In this document: piece after piece, positions 45,004 to 52,717 of the stretch | How positions within the stretch are numbered: position 1 is the stretch's first letter | Layout of the letters: each line of letters opens with the position of its first letter | Notes under the pieces: generated by a model | What the model was told of the DNA's origin: nothing | What the model saw: the letters and a program-made list of their open reading frames with translations, nothing else | Database searches by the model: none | Assembly: GCF_902506495.1 (NCBI RefSeq) | Contig: NZ_LR733264.1 | Span: 496,001 to 560,000, forward strand | DNA: 64,000 nt | Source: Pseudomonas sp. 8O | GTDB lineage: Bacteria; Pseudomonadota; Gammaproteobacteria; Pseudomonadales; Pseudomonadaceae | Reading direction: 5' to 3' | Made by a program: the position numbers and the translations under genes

Positions 45004-45339
45004 CTATCCAATCCGTCATTTGACAAAGGTCACCACTGCATCATGAGTGGGGGAAGTCCGGTTATGTAATGGGATGCTATTTAATATTCTTGAGGTTTCA
45101 CTTGATCGTCCTGCTCGTGGTGTATCTGTTCATGCCCATGGCCACGCGCGTGTTTGCAGGCTGGCTGAGGTCTCACAGTCGGGTGGGCGATCTTGAGGCA
45201 GGAAAAAACTCGGCAGCTTTCAACTACCGGCGGTTTGCGCGGCACCGCCAACCTGGCTCCTTCGGCTGTGCCGATGCCTCGTACTGGTCGCGGCACTTTA
45301 CGAACAGACTAGCCGCCAGGGCACAATGCTGTGTTCGGC
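45004..45339. other. 336-bp gap at a composition boundary
   Basis: The AT-rich accessory DNA ends near 45060 and high-GC text typical of the chromosome resumes. A 127-codon frame (45069-45449) begins with a hydrophobic stretch, LIFLRFHLIVLLVVYLFMPM, but reads into the antisense of the downstream permease, so it is not called. It may be the degraded end of an older gene. Confidence 0.45.
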
Positions 45340-46101
45340 TCAGCTCACCCACCGTTGCCGTGCCCAGCCACTCAAGCCATCCACCGCCAGCACCAGCAGC
45401 AACATGGCCAGGATCACCGTGGCCGCCTGCGCTTCCTGGAACAGGCTGAGCGACACGTAGAGCATCTGCCCCAGGCCGCCGGCGCCGACGAAGCCGAGCA
45501 CGCTGGCCATGCGGATGTTGTTTTCCCAGCGATACAAGGTGTAGGCCACCAGTTGCGGCCAGACGCCGGGCAGGGTGCCGTAGCAGAAGGCGAGCATGCG
45601 TCCGCCGCCGCTTTCGCGGATGGCGTCGGCCGGTTCGCGTGGGGTGTTTTCCAGCGCTTCGGCGAACAGGCGGCCGAGCACGCCTGCGGTGTGCAGGGCC
45701 AGAGCCAGGGTGCCGGCGTTGGGGCCGAGGCCGGCGGCCAGCACCATCAGCGCCGCCCATACCAGCTCGGGGATGGCGCGCAGGGCGTTGAGCAGCAGGC
45801 GTGTGAGGTGCAGGGCGACACCGCCGAAGCGCCCGGCTGCCGGAAGCGCCAGGGCCAGGCCGAGCAGGGCGGCGAGCAGGGTGCCGATGGCGGACATGGC
45901 CAGGGTTTCCAGCGCGCCACGGCCGATGGCCTGCAAGTGTGCACTGGAGAAGTCCGGCTGCAGGAAGCTGCTGGCGTACTTGCCCATCTGCGCCAGGCTG
46001 TCGCCGGCGACCAGGGCGCCGAGGTCGATGCCCAGATAGAGGAACGAGGCAGCCACCGCGCCGAGCATGGCAGCAAGCAGAATCAGGTTGCCGGATCTCA
46101 T
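45340..46101 (-). CDS. phnE: PhnE-type ABC transporter permease (second copy)
   Basis: A 253-residue inner-membrane permease with about six helices and the conserved EAA-type loop (ESGGGRMLAFCYGTLPGVWP) and [20 protein letters not shown]. It starts at ATG 46101, overlapping the upstream permease by four bases; the frame remains open further upstream but overlaps that gene. It is the fourth gene of the C-E-E ABC set with the binding protein first. The substrate class is phosphonate-like or selenate. Confidence 0.9.
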   Translation of the reverse strand: MRSGNLILLAAMLGAVAASFLYLGIDLGALVAGDSLAQMGKYASSFLQPDFSSAHLQAIGRGALETLAMSAIGTLLAALLGLALALPAAGRFGGVALHLTRLLLNALRAIPELVWAALMVLAAGLGPNAGTLALALHTAGVLGRLFAEALENTPREPADAIRESGGGRMLAFCYGTLPGVWPQLVAYTLYRWENNIRMASVLGFVGAGGLGQMLYVSLSLFQEAQAATVILAMLLLVLAVDGLSGWARQRWVS

Positions 46102-46925
46102 GTCAGCCTCACGCGCAGCAGGCGGCTGAACTGGTCGGCCAGCAGTACCAGCAAAAGGAAGGTGAGCAGCATGCTCGCCACTTCGCCGCCGGCGAACATG
46201 CGCAGCGACAGGTCGATCTGCTGGCCCAGCCCACCCGCGCCGACGAAGCCCATCACCACCGAGGCGCGAATGGCGCACTCCCAGCGGTACACGGTGTAGG
46301 AGAGCATCTCTCCCGCAGCGTTGGGCAGCACGCCGTAGGCGAAGGCGGTCAGGCGGCTACTGCCGGCACCCAGTAGCGCGCGCGTGGGGCGGGCGTCGAC
46401 CGACTCGAAGATTTCCGCATACACCTTGCCGAGCATGCCGGCGTAGGTGATGGCGATGGCCAGCACGCCGGCAGTGGGGCCGAGGCCGACGGCGCGCACG
46501 AACAGCAGTGCCCAGACGATCTCCGGCACGCTGCGCAGGAAGATCAGCAGACCGCGCACCGGCCAGCGCGCCAGATTCGCCCACCAGGCCGGGCGGCCAC
46601 CGCGATGCACGGCCGACAACGACAGCGCGCGGCTGGCCAGCAGCGCGGCAGGGACGGCGATCAGCAGGGCCAGGCTCATGCCGGCGGTGGCGATGGCCAG
46701 GGTTTCCAGGGTGGCTCGGCCGAGCAGGGCGAGGAACTCGGCGTCATGTGCAGGCGGCCAGAAACCGGCGAGGAAGTTGCCCATGGCGCGGGTGTTGTCG
46801 CCATCGACCAGCACGCCCAGGTCCAGTTCGCTCAGACTCAGGCCCGGCCACAACAGCAGCAGCGCCAGTACGCTGATCAGCAGGCGCGGCAGGGCGGCGG
46901 GGTCACGTGGGGCGGCGGTCAGCAT
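46098..46925 (-). CDS. phnE: PhnE-type ABC transporter permease (first copy)
   Basis: A 275-residue inner-membrane permease, paralogous to the next one: the same motifs recur ([40 protein letters not shown]). Two homologous PhnE subunits would form a heterodimeric channel. It overlaps the ATPase gene upstream by seven bases, showing tight operon coupling. Confidence 0.9.
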   Translation of the reverse strand: MLTAAPRDPAALPRLLISVLALLLLWPGLSLSELDLGVLVDGDNTRAMGNFLAGFWPPAHDAEFLALLGRATLETLAIATAGMSLALLIAVPAALLASRALSLSAVHRGGRPAWWANLARWPVRGLLIFLRSVPEIVWALLFVRAVGLGPTAGVLAIAITYAGMLGKVYAEIFESVDARPTRALLGAGSSRLTAFAYGVLPNAAGEMLSYTVYRWECAIRASVVMGFVGAGGLGQQIDLSLRMFAGGEVASMLLTFLLLVLLADQFSRLLRVRLT

Positions 46926-47719
46926 CGCGGGATATGCACCGGCTGCGGCTGCACGGGTGAGCTGGGCGTGGCCTGCAACTGCTCGTTGGCGTACAGGGCT
47001 TGCAACTGTTCGGGCTGCACCTGCGCGGCCGGCAGGTCGAAGGCGATGCGCCCGCCGCGAATGCCGATCACCCGGGGGAAGTGCGCCAGGGCCAGGTCTA
47101 CGGCGTGCAGGCTGGCCAGCAGGGTCATGCCGCGCTCGGCGGCCTCGCGATTGAGCACGGCCAGCGTATGACCGGCCAGCACTGGGTCCATGGCCGAGAC
47201 CGGTTCGTCAGCGAGAATCAGCTCTGGCGCCTGGTACAGCACGCGGGCGATGCCGACGCGCTGCAACTGGCCACCGGAGAGCTGGTCGCAGCGCTGGTAG
47301 AGCTGCTCGCTTATATCCAGCCGCGCAAGGGCGGCCTGGGCACCGTTGGCATCCAGCGGATGCAGCAGGTTGATCAGGCCCTTCGCCAATGACCACTGGC
47401 CAAGCTTGCCGGCCAGCACGGCGGTGACCACGCGCTGACGCGGCGGCAGCGGCGGTGCCTGGTGGATCAAGCCGATACGCGCACGCAGGCGTTGGCGTTG
47501 GCGGGCAGCCAGGCGCCAGGGGTTGTGCTGTAGCAAGTCGATCTCGCCGTGCGTGGGTTGCAGGCTGGTGGCCAGCAGGCGCAGCAGGGTGGTCTTGCCG
47601 GCGCCGGAGGGGCCGATGATGGCCACCCGTTCGCCGGGATTTACCTGCAGATCGATGTTTTCCAGCGCCACCTTGCCGTTGGCGTGGGCCAGGCCCACGC
47701 CACGCAGGGCGATGCTCAC
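46919..47719 (-). CDS. phnC: PhnC-type ABC transporter ATP-binding protein
   Basis: A 266-residue ATPase energising the transporter. Walker A is GPSGAGKT, the ABC signature [15 protein letters not shown], Walker B LILADEP, and the H-loop ASLHAVD. The start is GTG 47719, which overlaps the binding-protein stop (GTGA). The frame upstream to 47992 is antisense-like and overlaps the binding-protein gene, so it is excluded. Confidence 0.93.
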   Translation of the reverse strand: MSIALRGVGLAHANGKVALENIDLQVNPGERVAIIGPSGAGKTTLLRLLATSLQPTHGEIDLLQHNPWRLAARQRQRLRARIGLIHQAPPLPPRQRVVTAVLAGKLGQWSLAKGLINLLHPLDANGAQAALARLDISEQLYQRCDQLSGGQLQRVGIARVLYQAPELILADEPVSAMDPVLAGHTLAVLNREAAERGMTLLASLHAVDLALAHFPRVIGIRGGRIAFDLPAAQVQPEQLQALYANEQLQATPSSPVQPQPVHIPRC

Positions 47720-48567
47720 TTCAAGAGGCCAGCGGCGCGAGCGGCTTCTTCGATGCCTTCGTAGTTTGCAGGCTGGGTCTCGATGAAGCGGCTGGCGGCC
47801 TGCAGGTCGAGAATCGCCTTCTGCTCGGGCTTGGCCGGGTCGAGGGCGAGGAAGGCGCTCTTGATCTTCGCCTGCAGCGCCGCATCGAGGTTGCCGCGCA
47901 CGGTCCAGTTGTAGTCGTAGTAGGTCGGGGTGGTGGCGAAGACCTTGACCTTGTCGGTGTCGACCTTGCCGGCGTCGACCAGCTTCTGCCACACCGAGGC
48001 GTTGAGCACGCCGGCATCGGCCTTGCCGGCCTGCACCCAGGCAGCGGTGGCGTCGTGGGCGCCGGAATAGGCCACGCGGCTGAAGAAGTCTTCCGGCTTG
48101 ATGCCGTCCTGCAGCATGAAATAGCGCGGCATCAGGCTGCCGGAGGTCGAGGACACCGAACCGAAGGCGAAGGTCTTGCCTTTCAGATCCTGCAGGGACT
48201 TCACCGCTGGATCGGAGGTGATGAACTTGCTGGTGAACTCGGCGTCCTGCTCACGCTGTACCAACGGCACGGCGTTGCCGGTCTTAAGGCGCGCCTGGAC
48301 GAAGGTGAAACCGCCCAGCCACGCCATGTCGATACGGTCGGCGGCCAGCGCTTCGACCACGGCGGCGTAGTCGGCCACTGGCACGAACTCCACCTTCATG
48401 CCCAGTTCCTGCTCCAGGTAGGCGCCCAGCGGCTTGAACTTGCGCAGCAGTTCGGTGGGGGCTTCGTCAGGGATGGCCGAGACCTTGAGGACGTCGGCGG
48501 CTTGCGCGAATACAGCAGATACGGACAGGGCGATGCCGGCGGCGAGCGCCAGGGTGTTCTTGAACAT
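47716..48567 (-). CDS. phnD: Periplasmic phosphonate/selenate-type binding protein (PhnD family)
   Basis: A 283-residue exported protein of the PhnD family. The signal peptide ([18 protein letters not shown]) is followed by [40 protein letters not shown] and [14 protein letters not shown]. This text matches, from memory, the subfamily annotated as putative selenate ABC transporter binding proteins as closely as classical phosphonate PhnD. No C-P lyase or phosphonatase genes adjoin, so the substrate is open. It heads a four-gene operon (binding protein, ATPase, two permeases). Confidence 0.9.
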   Translation of the reverse strand: MFKNTLALAAGIALSVSAVFAQAADVLKVSAIPDEAPTELLRKFKPLGAYLEQELGMKVEFVPVADYAAVVEALAADRIDMAWLGGFTFVQARLKTGNAVPLVQREQDAEFTSKFITSDPAVKSLQDLKGKTFAFGSVSSTSGSLMPRYFMLQDGIKPEDFFSRVAYSGAHDATAAWVQAGKADAGVLNASVWQKLVDAGKVDTDKVKVFATTPTYYDYNWTVRGNLDAALQAKIKSAFLALDPAKPEQKAILDLQAASRFIETQPANYEGIEEAARAAGLLK

Positions 48568-48702
48568 GTCGGATTCTCCGGTTCAATAGCGGGGAAGGCG
48601 CGCGGAGTATAGTGGCCTGGCGCTGCCGATGCAGCCCCGGCAGCACACAACTGACTCCGAGGTTAAGATGCGGGTCTGATCTTCATTGCCTGGAGTTGAT
48701 CG

Positions 48703-49593
48703 ATGACTGCAACGCTTCCCGCCCTGGCCTTCGCCGGGATTGGTCTGATGGGCCTGCCGATGACCCGCCGCCTGCTCGCCGCAGGCTACCCGCTGACCCT
48801 CTGGAACCGCACGCCGGACAAATGCGCGTCGCTGTTGGCGCAGGGGGCACATCGCGTGGAGAGTCCCGCCGAGCTGTGTCGCGATGCCAATGTGGTGATG
48901 CTCTGCCTGGCCAACACCGAGGTGGTGCGTGAGGTGGTGTTCGGTCCGGGCGGGATCGTCGAGGGCGCGCGGCCTGGGCAGTTGCTGGTGGACTTTTCCA
49001 GCCTGGAGCCGGCTGCTACCCGTGAGATGGCCGCCGAGCTGGAGGCGCGTACTGGCATGCGCTGGGTGGATGCGCCGGTTTCCGGGGGTACGCCTGGCGC
49101 CGAGGCAGGCACGCTGGCGATCATGGCTGGCGGCCGCGAAGAGGACCTGGAGCGCGTGCGCCCGGTGCTGGCGCATCTGGGCCAGCGCCTGACGCGCATG
49201 GGCGAGGTGGGCGCCGGGCAGGTGACCAAGGTGTGCAACCAGATGATCGTTGCCTGCAATGCGCTGGTGATCGCCGAGGTGGTGGCGCTGGCCGAGCGCT
49301 CCGGCGTCGATACCAGCCTGATCGCCCCGGCACTGGCCGGTGGTTTCGCTGACTCCAAGCCGCTGCAGATTCTCGCGCCGCAGATGGCCGCCAGCCAGTT
49401 CGAGCCGATCAAGTGGCACGTGCGCACGCTGCTCAAGGACCTCGATACGGCGGTCAAACTATCTCGCGAGCAGGGCAGCGCCACGCCCATGAGCGGCTTG
49501 GCCGCACAACTGATGCGCCTGCACGGCAGGCAGGGCAACCTGGAACGCGACCCCGCCACCCTGGTGGAAATGCTGCGGGAGCAATGCCCATGA
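48703..49593 (+). CDS. 3-hydroxyisobutyrate / tartronate semialdehyde-type dehydrogenase
   Basis: A 296-residue beta-hydroxyacid dehydrogenase: N-terminal NAD motif FAGIGLMGLPMTRRLLAAGY, substrate loop DAPVSGGTPGAEAGTLAIM and catalytic-Lys region GAGQVTKVCNQMI. It overlaps by four bases the hydroxypyruvate isomerase gene. This pairing fits glyoxylate metabolism (tartronate semialdehyde reductase, GarR/GlxR-like), though 3-hydroxyisobutyrate is also possible. Confidence 0.92.
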   Translation: MTATLPALAFAGIGLMGLPMTRRLLAAGYPLTLWNRTPDKCASLLAQGAHRVESPAELCRDANVVMLCLANTEVVREVVFGPGGIVEGARPGQLLVDFSSLEPAATREMAAELEARTGMRWVDAPVSGGTPGAEAGTLAIMAGGREEDLERVRPVLAHLGQRLTRMGEVGAGQVTKVCNQMIVACNALVIAEVVALAERSGVDTSLIAPALAGGFADSKPLQILAPQMAASQFEPIKWHVRTLLKDLDTAVKLSREQGSATPMSGLAAQLMRLHGRQGNLERDPATLVEMLREQCP

Positions 49594-50369
49594 AGATCGC
49601 CGCCAACCTGTCCATGCTGTTCACCGAGTTGCCGCTGCGCGAGCGCGTACTGGCGGCGATGACTGCAGGTTTCGAGGGCGTGGAAATTCAATTTCCTTAC
49701 GAACTGCCGGCGGTCGCCCTGAAAGAAGTGCTGGAGTTGACCGCGCTGCCGTTGGTGTTGATCAACGTGCCGGCAGGCGATCTGATGACGGGCGGCCCCG
49801 GCCTGGCCAGCGTGCCGGCGCGACAGGCACAGTTCGATGCCGCGTTGCAGGAGACGCTGACCTACGCCGCCATGGCGCGCCCGGCCTGCATCAACGTGCT
49901 GCCCGGCCGCCTGGCCGAAGGCGTGAGCCGCGAGCAGGCGCTGGATTGTCTGGCCGCGAACCTGCGCAAGAGCGCCGAGGCCTTCGCGACGTTGGGCATT
50001 CGCGTGCTGGTGGAGGCGATCAACCCCATCGACATGCCGGGCTTTCTGATCAATACGCCGGAGCATCTCGATGAGCTGCTGCGCGCAGTGGATCACCCGA
50101 ACCTGGCGGCGCAGTACGACCTCTACCACATGGCGCGCCAGGGGATCGACGTGGCCGCAGGCATGCATCTGCTGGCCGGGCGTATCGGCCACGTGCAGTT
50201 CGCCGATGTGCCGGGGCGCGGTGCGCCGGGTACAGGTGAGTTGGCATTCCCGCCGTTGCTGGGTGCGTTGCGTGACAGCGGTTACAGCGGCTGGCTGGGC
50301 GCCGAGTACAAGCCCGGTGAGGCGGGCACGCAGGCCAGCCTGGGTTGGTTGCAGGCGTTCAGGGCTTGA
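49590..50369 (+). CDS. Hydroxypyruvate isomerase (Hyi-type TIM barrel)
   Basis: A 259-residue xylose-isomerase-like TIM barrel: MKIAANLSMLFTELPLRERV, FEGVEIQFPYELP, LVEAINPIDMPGFLINTPEH, and GHVQFADVPGRGAPGTGEL with YSGWLGAEYKP. It interconverts hydroxypyruvate and tartronate semialdehyde, linking to the upstream dehydrogenase. Metal-binding Glu and His residues are visible (LVEAIN, GHVQFAD). ATG 49590 overlaps the previous stop. No gcl or glycerate kinase is next to them here. Confidence 0.92.
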   Translation: MKIAANLSMLFTELPLRERVLAAMTAGFEGVEIQFPYELPAVALKEVLELTALPLVLINVPAGDLMTGGPGLASVPARQAQFDAALQETLTYAAMARPACINVLPGRLAEGVSREQALDCLAANLRKSAEAFATLGIRVLVEAINPIDMPGFLINTPEHLDELLRAVDHPNLAAQYDLYHMARQGIDVAAGMHLLAGRIGHVQFADVPGRGAPGTGELAFPPLLGALRDSGYSGWLGAEYKPGEAGTQASLGWLQAFRA

Positions 50370-50387
50370 GTGCGTGGCGTGCCTTGG

Positions 50388-50450
50388 TCGCGGCTGAAGC
50401 CCCTCCCACAAGGGCTGCACAGCTGCTTGTAGGAGGCGCTTCAGCGGCGA
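50388..50450. repeat. REP-like imperfect inverted repeat
   Basis: Arms 50388-50408 and 50428-50450 (texts TCGCGGCTGAAGCCCCTCC and AGGAGGCGCTTCAGCGGCGA) form an imperfect hairpin between two convergent genes. It resembles the element at 14527-14592. Confidence 0.75.
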
Positions 50451-50472
50451 GCCTTTGCTCTGGGGCGAAGGC

Positions 50473-52653
50473 TCAAGACCGTGCCGCCACCCGCTCCAGC
50501 GGCCGGTAATGTGGGGGGAAGAGGGTCACGATTTCTTCCAGCGGTATGGGTTTGCTGAACAGATAGCCCTGGACCTGATCGCAGTCGCGCTCCTGCAGGA
50601 ACGCCAGCTGCTCGGTCGTTTCCACGCCCTCGGCGACGACCTTCAAATGCAGGGCGTGGGCCATGGCGATGATGGCGTGGACGATCTCGCGATCCTGATT
50701 GGAGTGGGCCACGTCCTGGATGAAGGAGCGGTCGACCTTCAGGGTATCCAGCGGTAGGCGGCGCAGGTAGGCGAGCGAGGAATAGCCGGTGCCGAAGTCG
50801 TCGATGGACAGGCTGACGCCCAGCGCGCGGATGTTTTCCAGCAAGCCGATGGCGCGGTTGATGTTGCTCAGCAGTGCGCTCTCGGTCACCTCCAGCTCCA
50901 GACAGTGAGCGGGGCAACGGGTCGAGTTCAACAGCTGTTCGATGCGGCCAGGCAACTGGTCGTTGGCCAGGTTCAGCGCCGAACAGTTGACCGCGATCTT
51001 CAGACCCGGATAGCCGAGGCGGTCCAGGCTTTTGAGGTCGAGACAGGCACGGCGCAACACCCAGTTATCGAGCTGATCGATGAAACCGTTTGCTTCGGCG
51101 ATGGCGATGAAGCGCTCCGGTGTGAGCAGGCCGTGCTGTGGGTGATGCCAGCGTACCAGGGCTTCGAGTTTGCTCAGCGCGCCGCTGCGCAGGTCGATGA
51201 TCGGCTGGTAGTAGAGGAGCAGGCCGTTGTCCTGTTGCAGGGCCTGGCGCAGGTCTTCTTCCAGCTGCAGCTCGAACGAGGCTTTCTGCTTCAGATGCGG
51301 GTTGAAGAAATGCACGACGTTGCGCCCGCTGCCCTTGGATTGGTATAGCGCCAGGTCGGCGTGCTTGAGCAGTTCTTCGGCGTTGCTGCCGTCCTGTGGG
51401 AACAGGCTGATGCCGACGCTGGTGGTCATTACGATCTTGCGGCCGGCCAGGCCAATCGGCTCCTTCATGTGCTCCAGCATGCGCGCGGCCAGCGCGCGCG
51501 GGGCGGAGTTGCTGTCGAGGCTGGCGACCACGCAGAACTCGTCGCCACCGAAGCGCGCGATGATGTCGCGCTCACGCAACGCGCTGCGGATGCGCTGTGC
51601 CACCACGCGCAGCAATTCGTCGCCAGCGTCGTGGCCGAGGCTGTCATTGATGCGCTTGAAGTGATCGATATCGAGGAACATCACCGCCAGGCTGCGGCCG
51701 GTGACGGCGTGTTCCTCCAGGGTGGCGGCGAACACCCGGTTGAAGCCGCGGCGGTTGAGCAGCTCGGTCAGGGGGTCGAAATGTGCCACCTGCTCCAGCG
51801 AGGCCTTGGCCTGATCGAGCTGCACCAGCAGGGTATTGACCCGTTGCAGGTCGCGCTCCTTGTCGTCGAGCTTGCGGCCGATCCAGGCCGCGGCCAGGCT
51901 CAGGCTGAGAATCAGCAAGGTGATGGAGGCGACGATCAGCACCAGTTGCACGCTGTTGTCGGCGCTGCGCAACTGCAGCGGCGTGCCGTCCGGTACTACC
52001 AGGTTGAGCGCGGCCATGCCGGTGTAGTGCATCGAGGCGATCGCCGCGCCCATCACCAGCGCTGCCGAGTACCTCATCCAGCGTTGGCGAAGCTGCGAGC
52101 CGTGGCGCACATAACGGTTGAGCAGCAGCGCGGCGAAGCTGGCGCTGACCGCGATGACGATGGACAGGGTGAACAGGCCGCCGTGGTAATAGGCCTGCGC
52201 GTGCGAGCGGATCGCCGCCATCCCGCTGTAGTGCATGGCGCTGATACCCAGGCCGATGATGCTGGCGGCCAGCAACTGGCGGCTCAGGCCGGGACGCGGC
52301 ATGGCCATGTAGTACACGGCGAGGAGTGCGGCGGCCAGGGCCACCAGCAGCGACAGCGCGGTGGTGGCGAGGTCATAGCGAATGGCGACAGGCGCCTGGA
52401 ACGCCAGCATGCCGATGAAGTGCATGGACCAGATGGCGCCGGCCAGGCACAACCCGCCAAGCAAGCCCCAGACCAGGCGCATGCTGCGCCTTTGTACCTG
52501 ATCGAGATGTTTGGCGATGGTCAGCGTGCTGAGGCTGCCGACGCTGGCGATGACGTATGACAGCGCCACCAGCCAGGGATCGTGTTCGCAATCGAGCAGG
52601 AGCTGGCCCTGCTCGGGCAGGTCGGCGAGAAAGCGGATCGATAGTCCTTCCAT
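50473..52653 (-). CDS. MHYT-GGDEF-EAL membrane protein (MucR-like c-di-GMP enzyme)
   Basis: A 726-residue inner-membrane bifunctional c-di-GMP protein. The N-terminal MHYT sensor has three motifs (SMHFIGM about 77-83, AMHYSGM about 139-145, SMHYTGM about 207-213) in seven helices; such domains are proposed to bind copper and sense O2, CO or NO. The GGDEF site RFGGDEF is at 369-373, with the product-inhibition RxxD (RERD) five residues ahead. EAL is at 497-499 with DFGTGYSSLAYL. Both activities look intact. It resembles P. aeruginosa MucR, which promotes alginate synthesis. The start is ATG 52653; GTG 52659 is possible. Confidence 0.94.
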   Translation of the reverse strand: MEGLSIRFLADLPEQGQLLLDCEHDPWLVALSYVIASVGSLSTLTIAKHLDQVQRRSMRLVWGLLGGLCLAGAIWSMHFIGMLAFQAPVAIRYDLATTALSLLVALAAALLAVYYMAMPRPGLSRQLLAASIIGLGISAMHYSGMAAIRSHAQAYYHGGLFTLSIVIAVSASFAALLLNRYVRHGSQLRQRWMRYSAALVMGAAIASMHYTGMAALNLVVPDGTPLQLRSADNSVQLVLIVASITLLILSLSLAAAWIGRKLDDKERDLQRVNTLLVQLDQAKASLEQVAHFDPLTELLNRRGFNRVFAATLEEHAVTGRSLAVMFLDIDHFKRINDSLGHDAGDELLRVVAQRIRSALRERDIIARFGGDEFCVVASLDSNSAPRALAARMLEHMKEPIGLAGRKIVMTTSVGISLFPQDGSNAEELLKHADLALYQSKGSGRNVVHFFNPHLKQKASFELQLEEDLRQALQQDNGLLLYYQPIIDLRSGALSKLEALVRWHHPQHGLLTPERFIAIAEANGFIDQLDNWVLRRACLDLKSLDRLGYPGLKIAVNCSALNLANDQLPGRIEQLLNSTRCPAHCLELEVTESALLSNINRAIGLLENIRALGVSLSIDDFGTGYSSLAYLRRLPLDTLKVDRSFIQDVAHSNQDREIVHAIIAMAHALHLKVVAEGVETTEQLAFLQERDCDQVQGYLFSKPIPLEEIVTLFPPHYRPLERVAARS

Positions 52654-52717
52654 AGTCACCCCGCTTGGCGGCGGCTTGCGTGCCCTGTTCAGTGAAGCAC
52701 AGGCACGCCCGTACCAC

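Noticed and set aside
45069..45449. 127-codon ORF with a hydrophobic N-terminus
   Set aside because: Most of it is antisense to the PhnE gene. The hydrophobic start is suggestive of a degraded membrane gene, but not enough to call.
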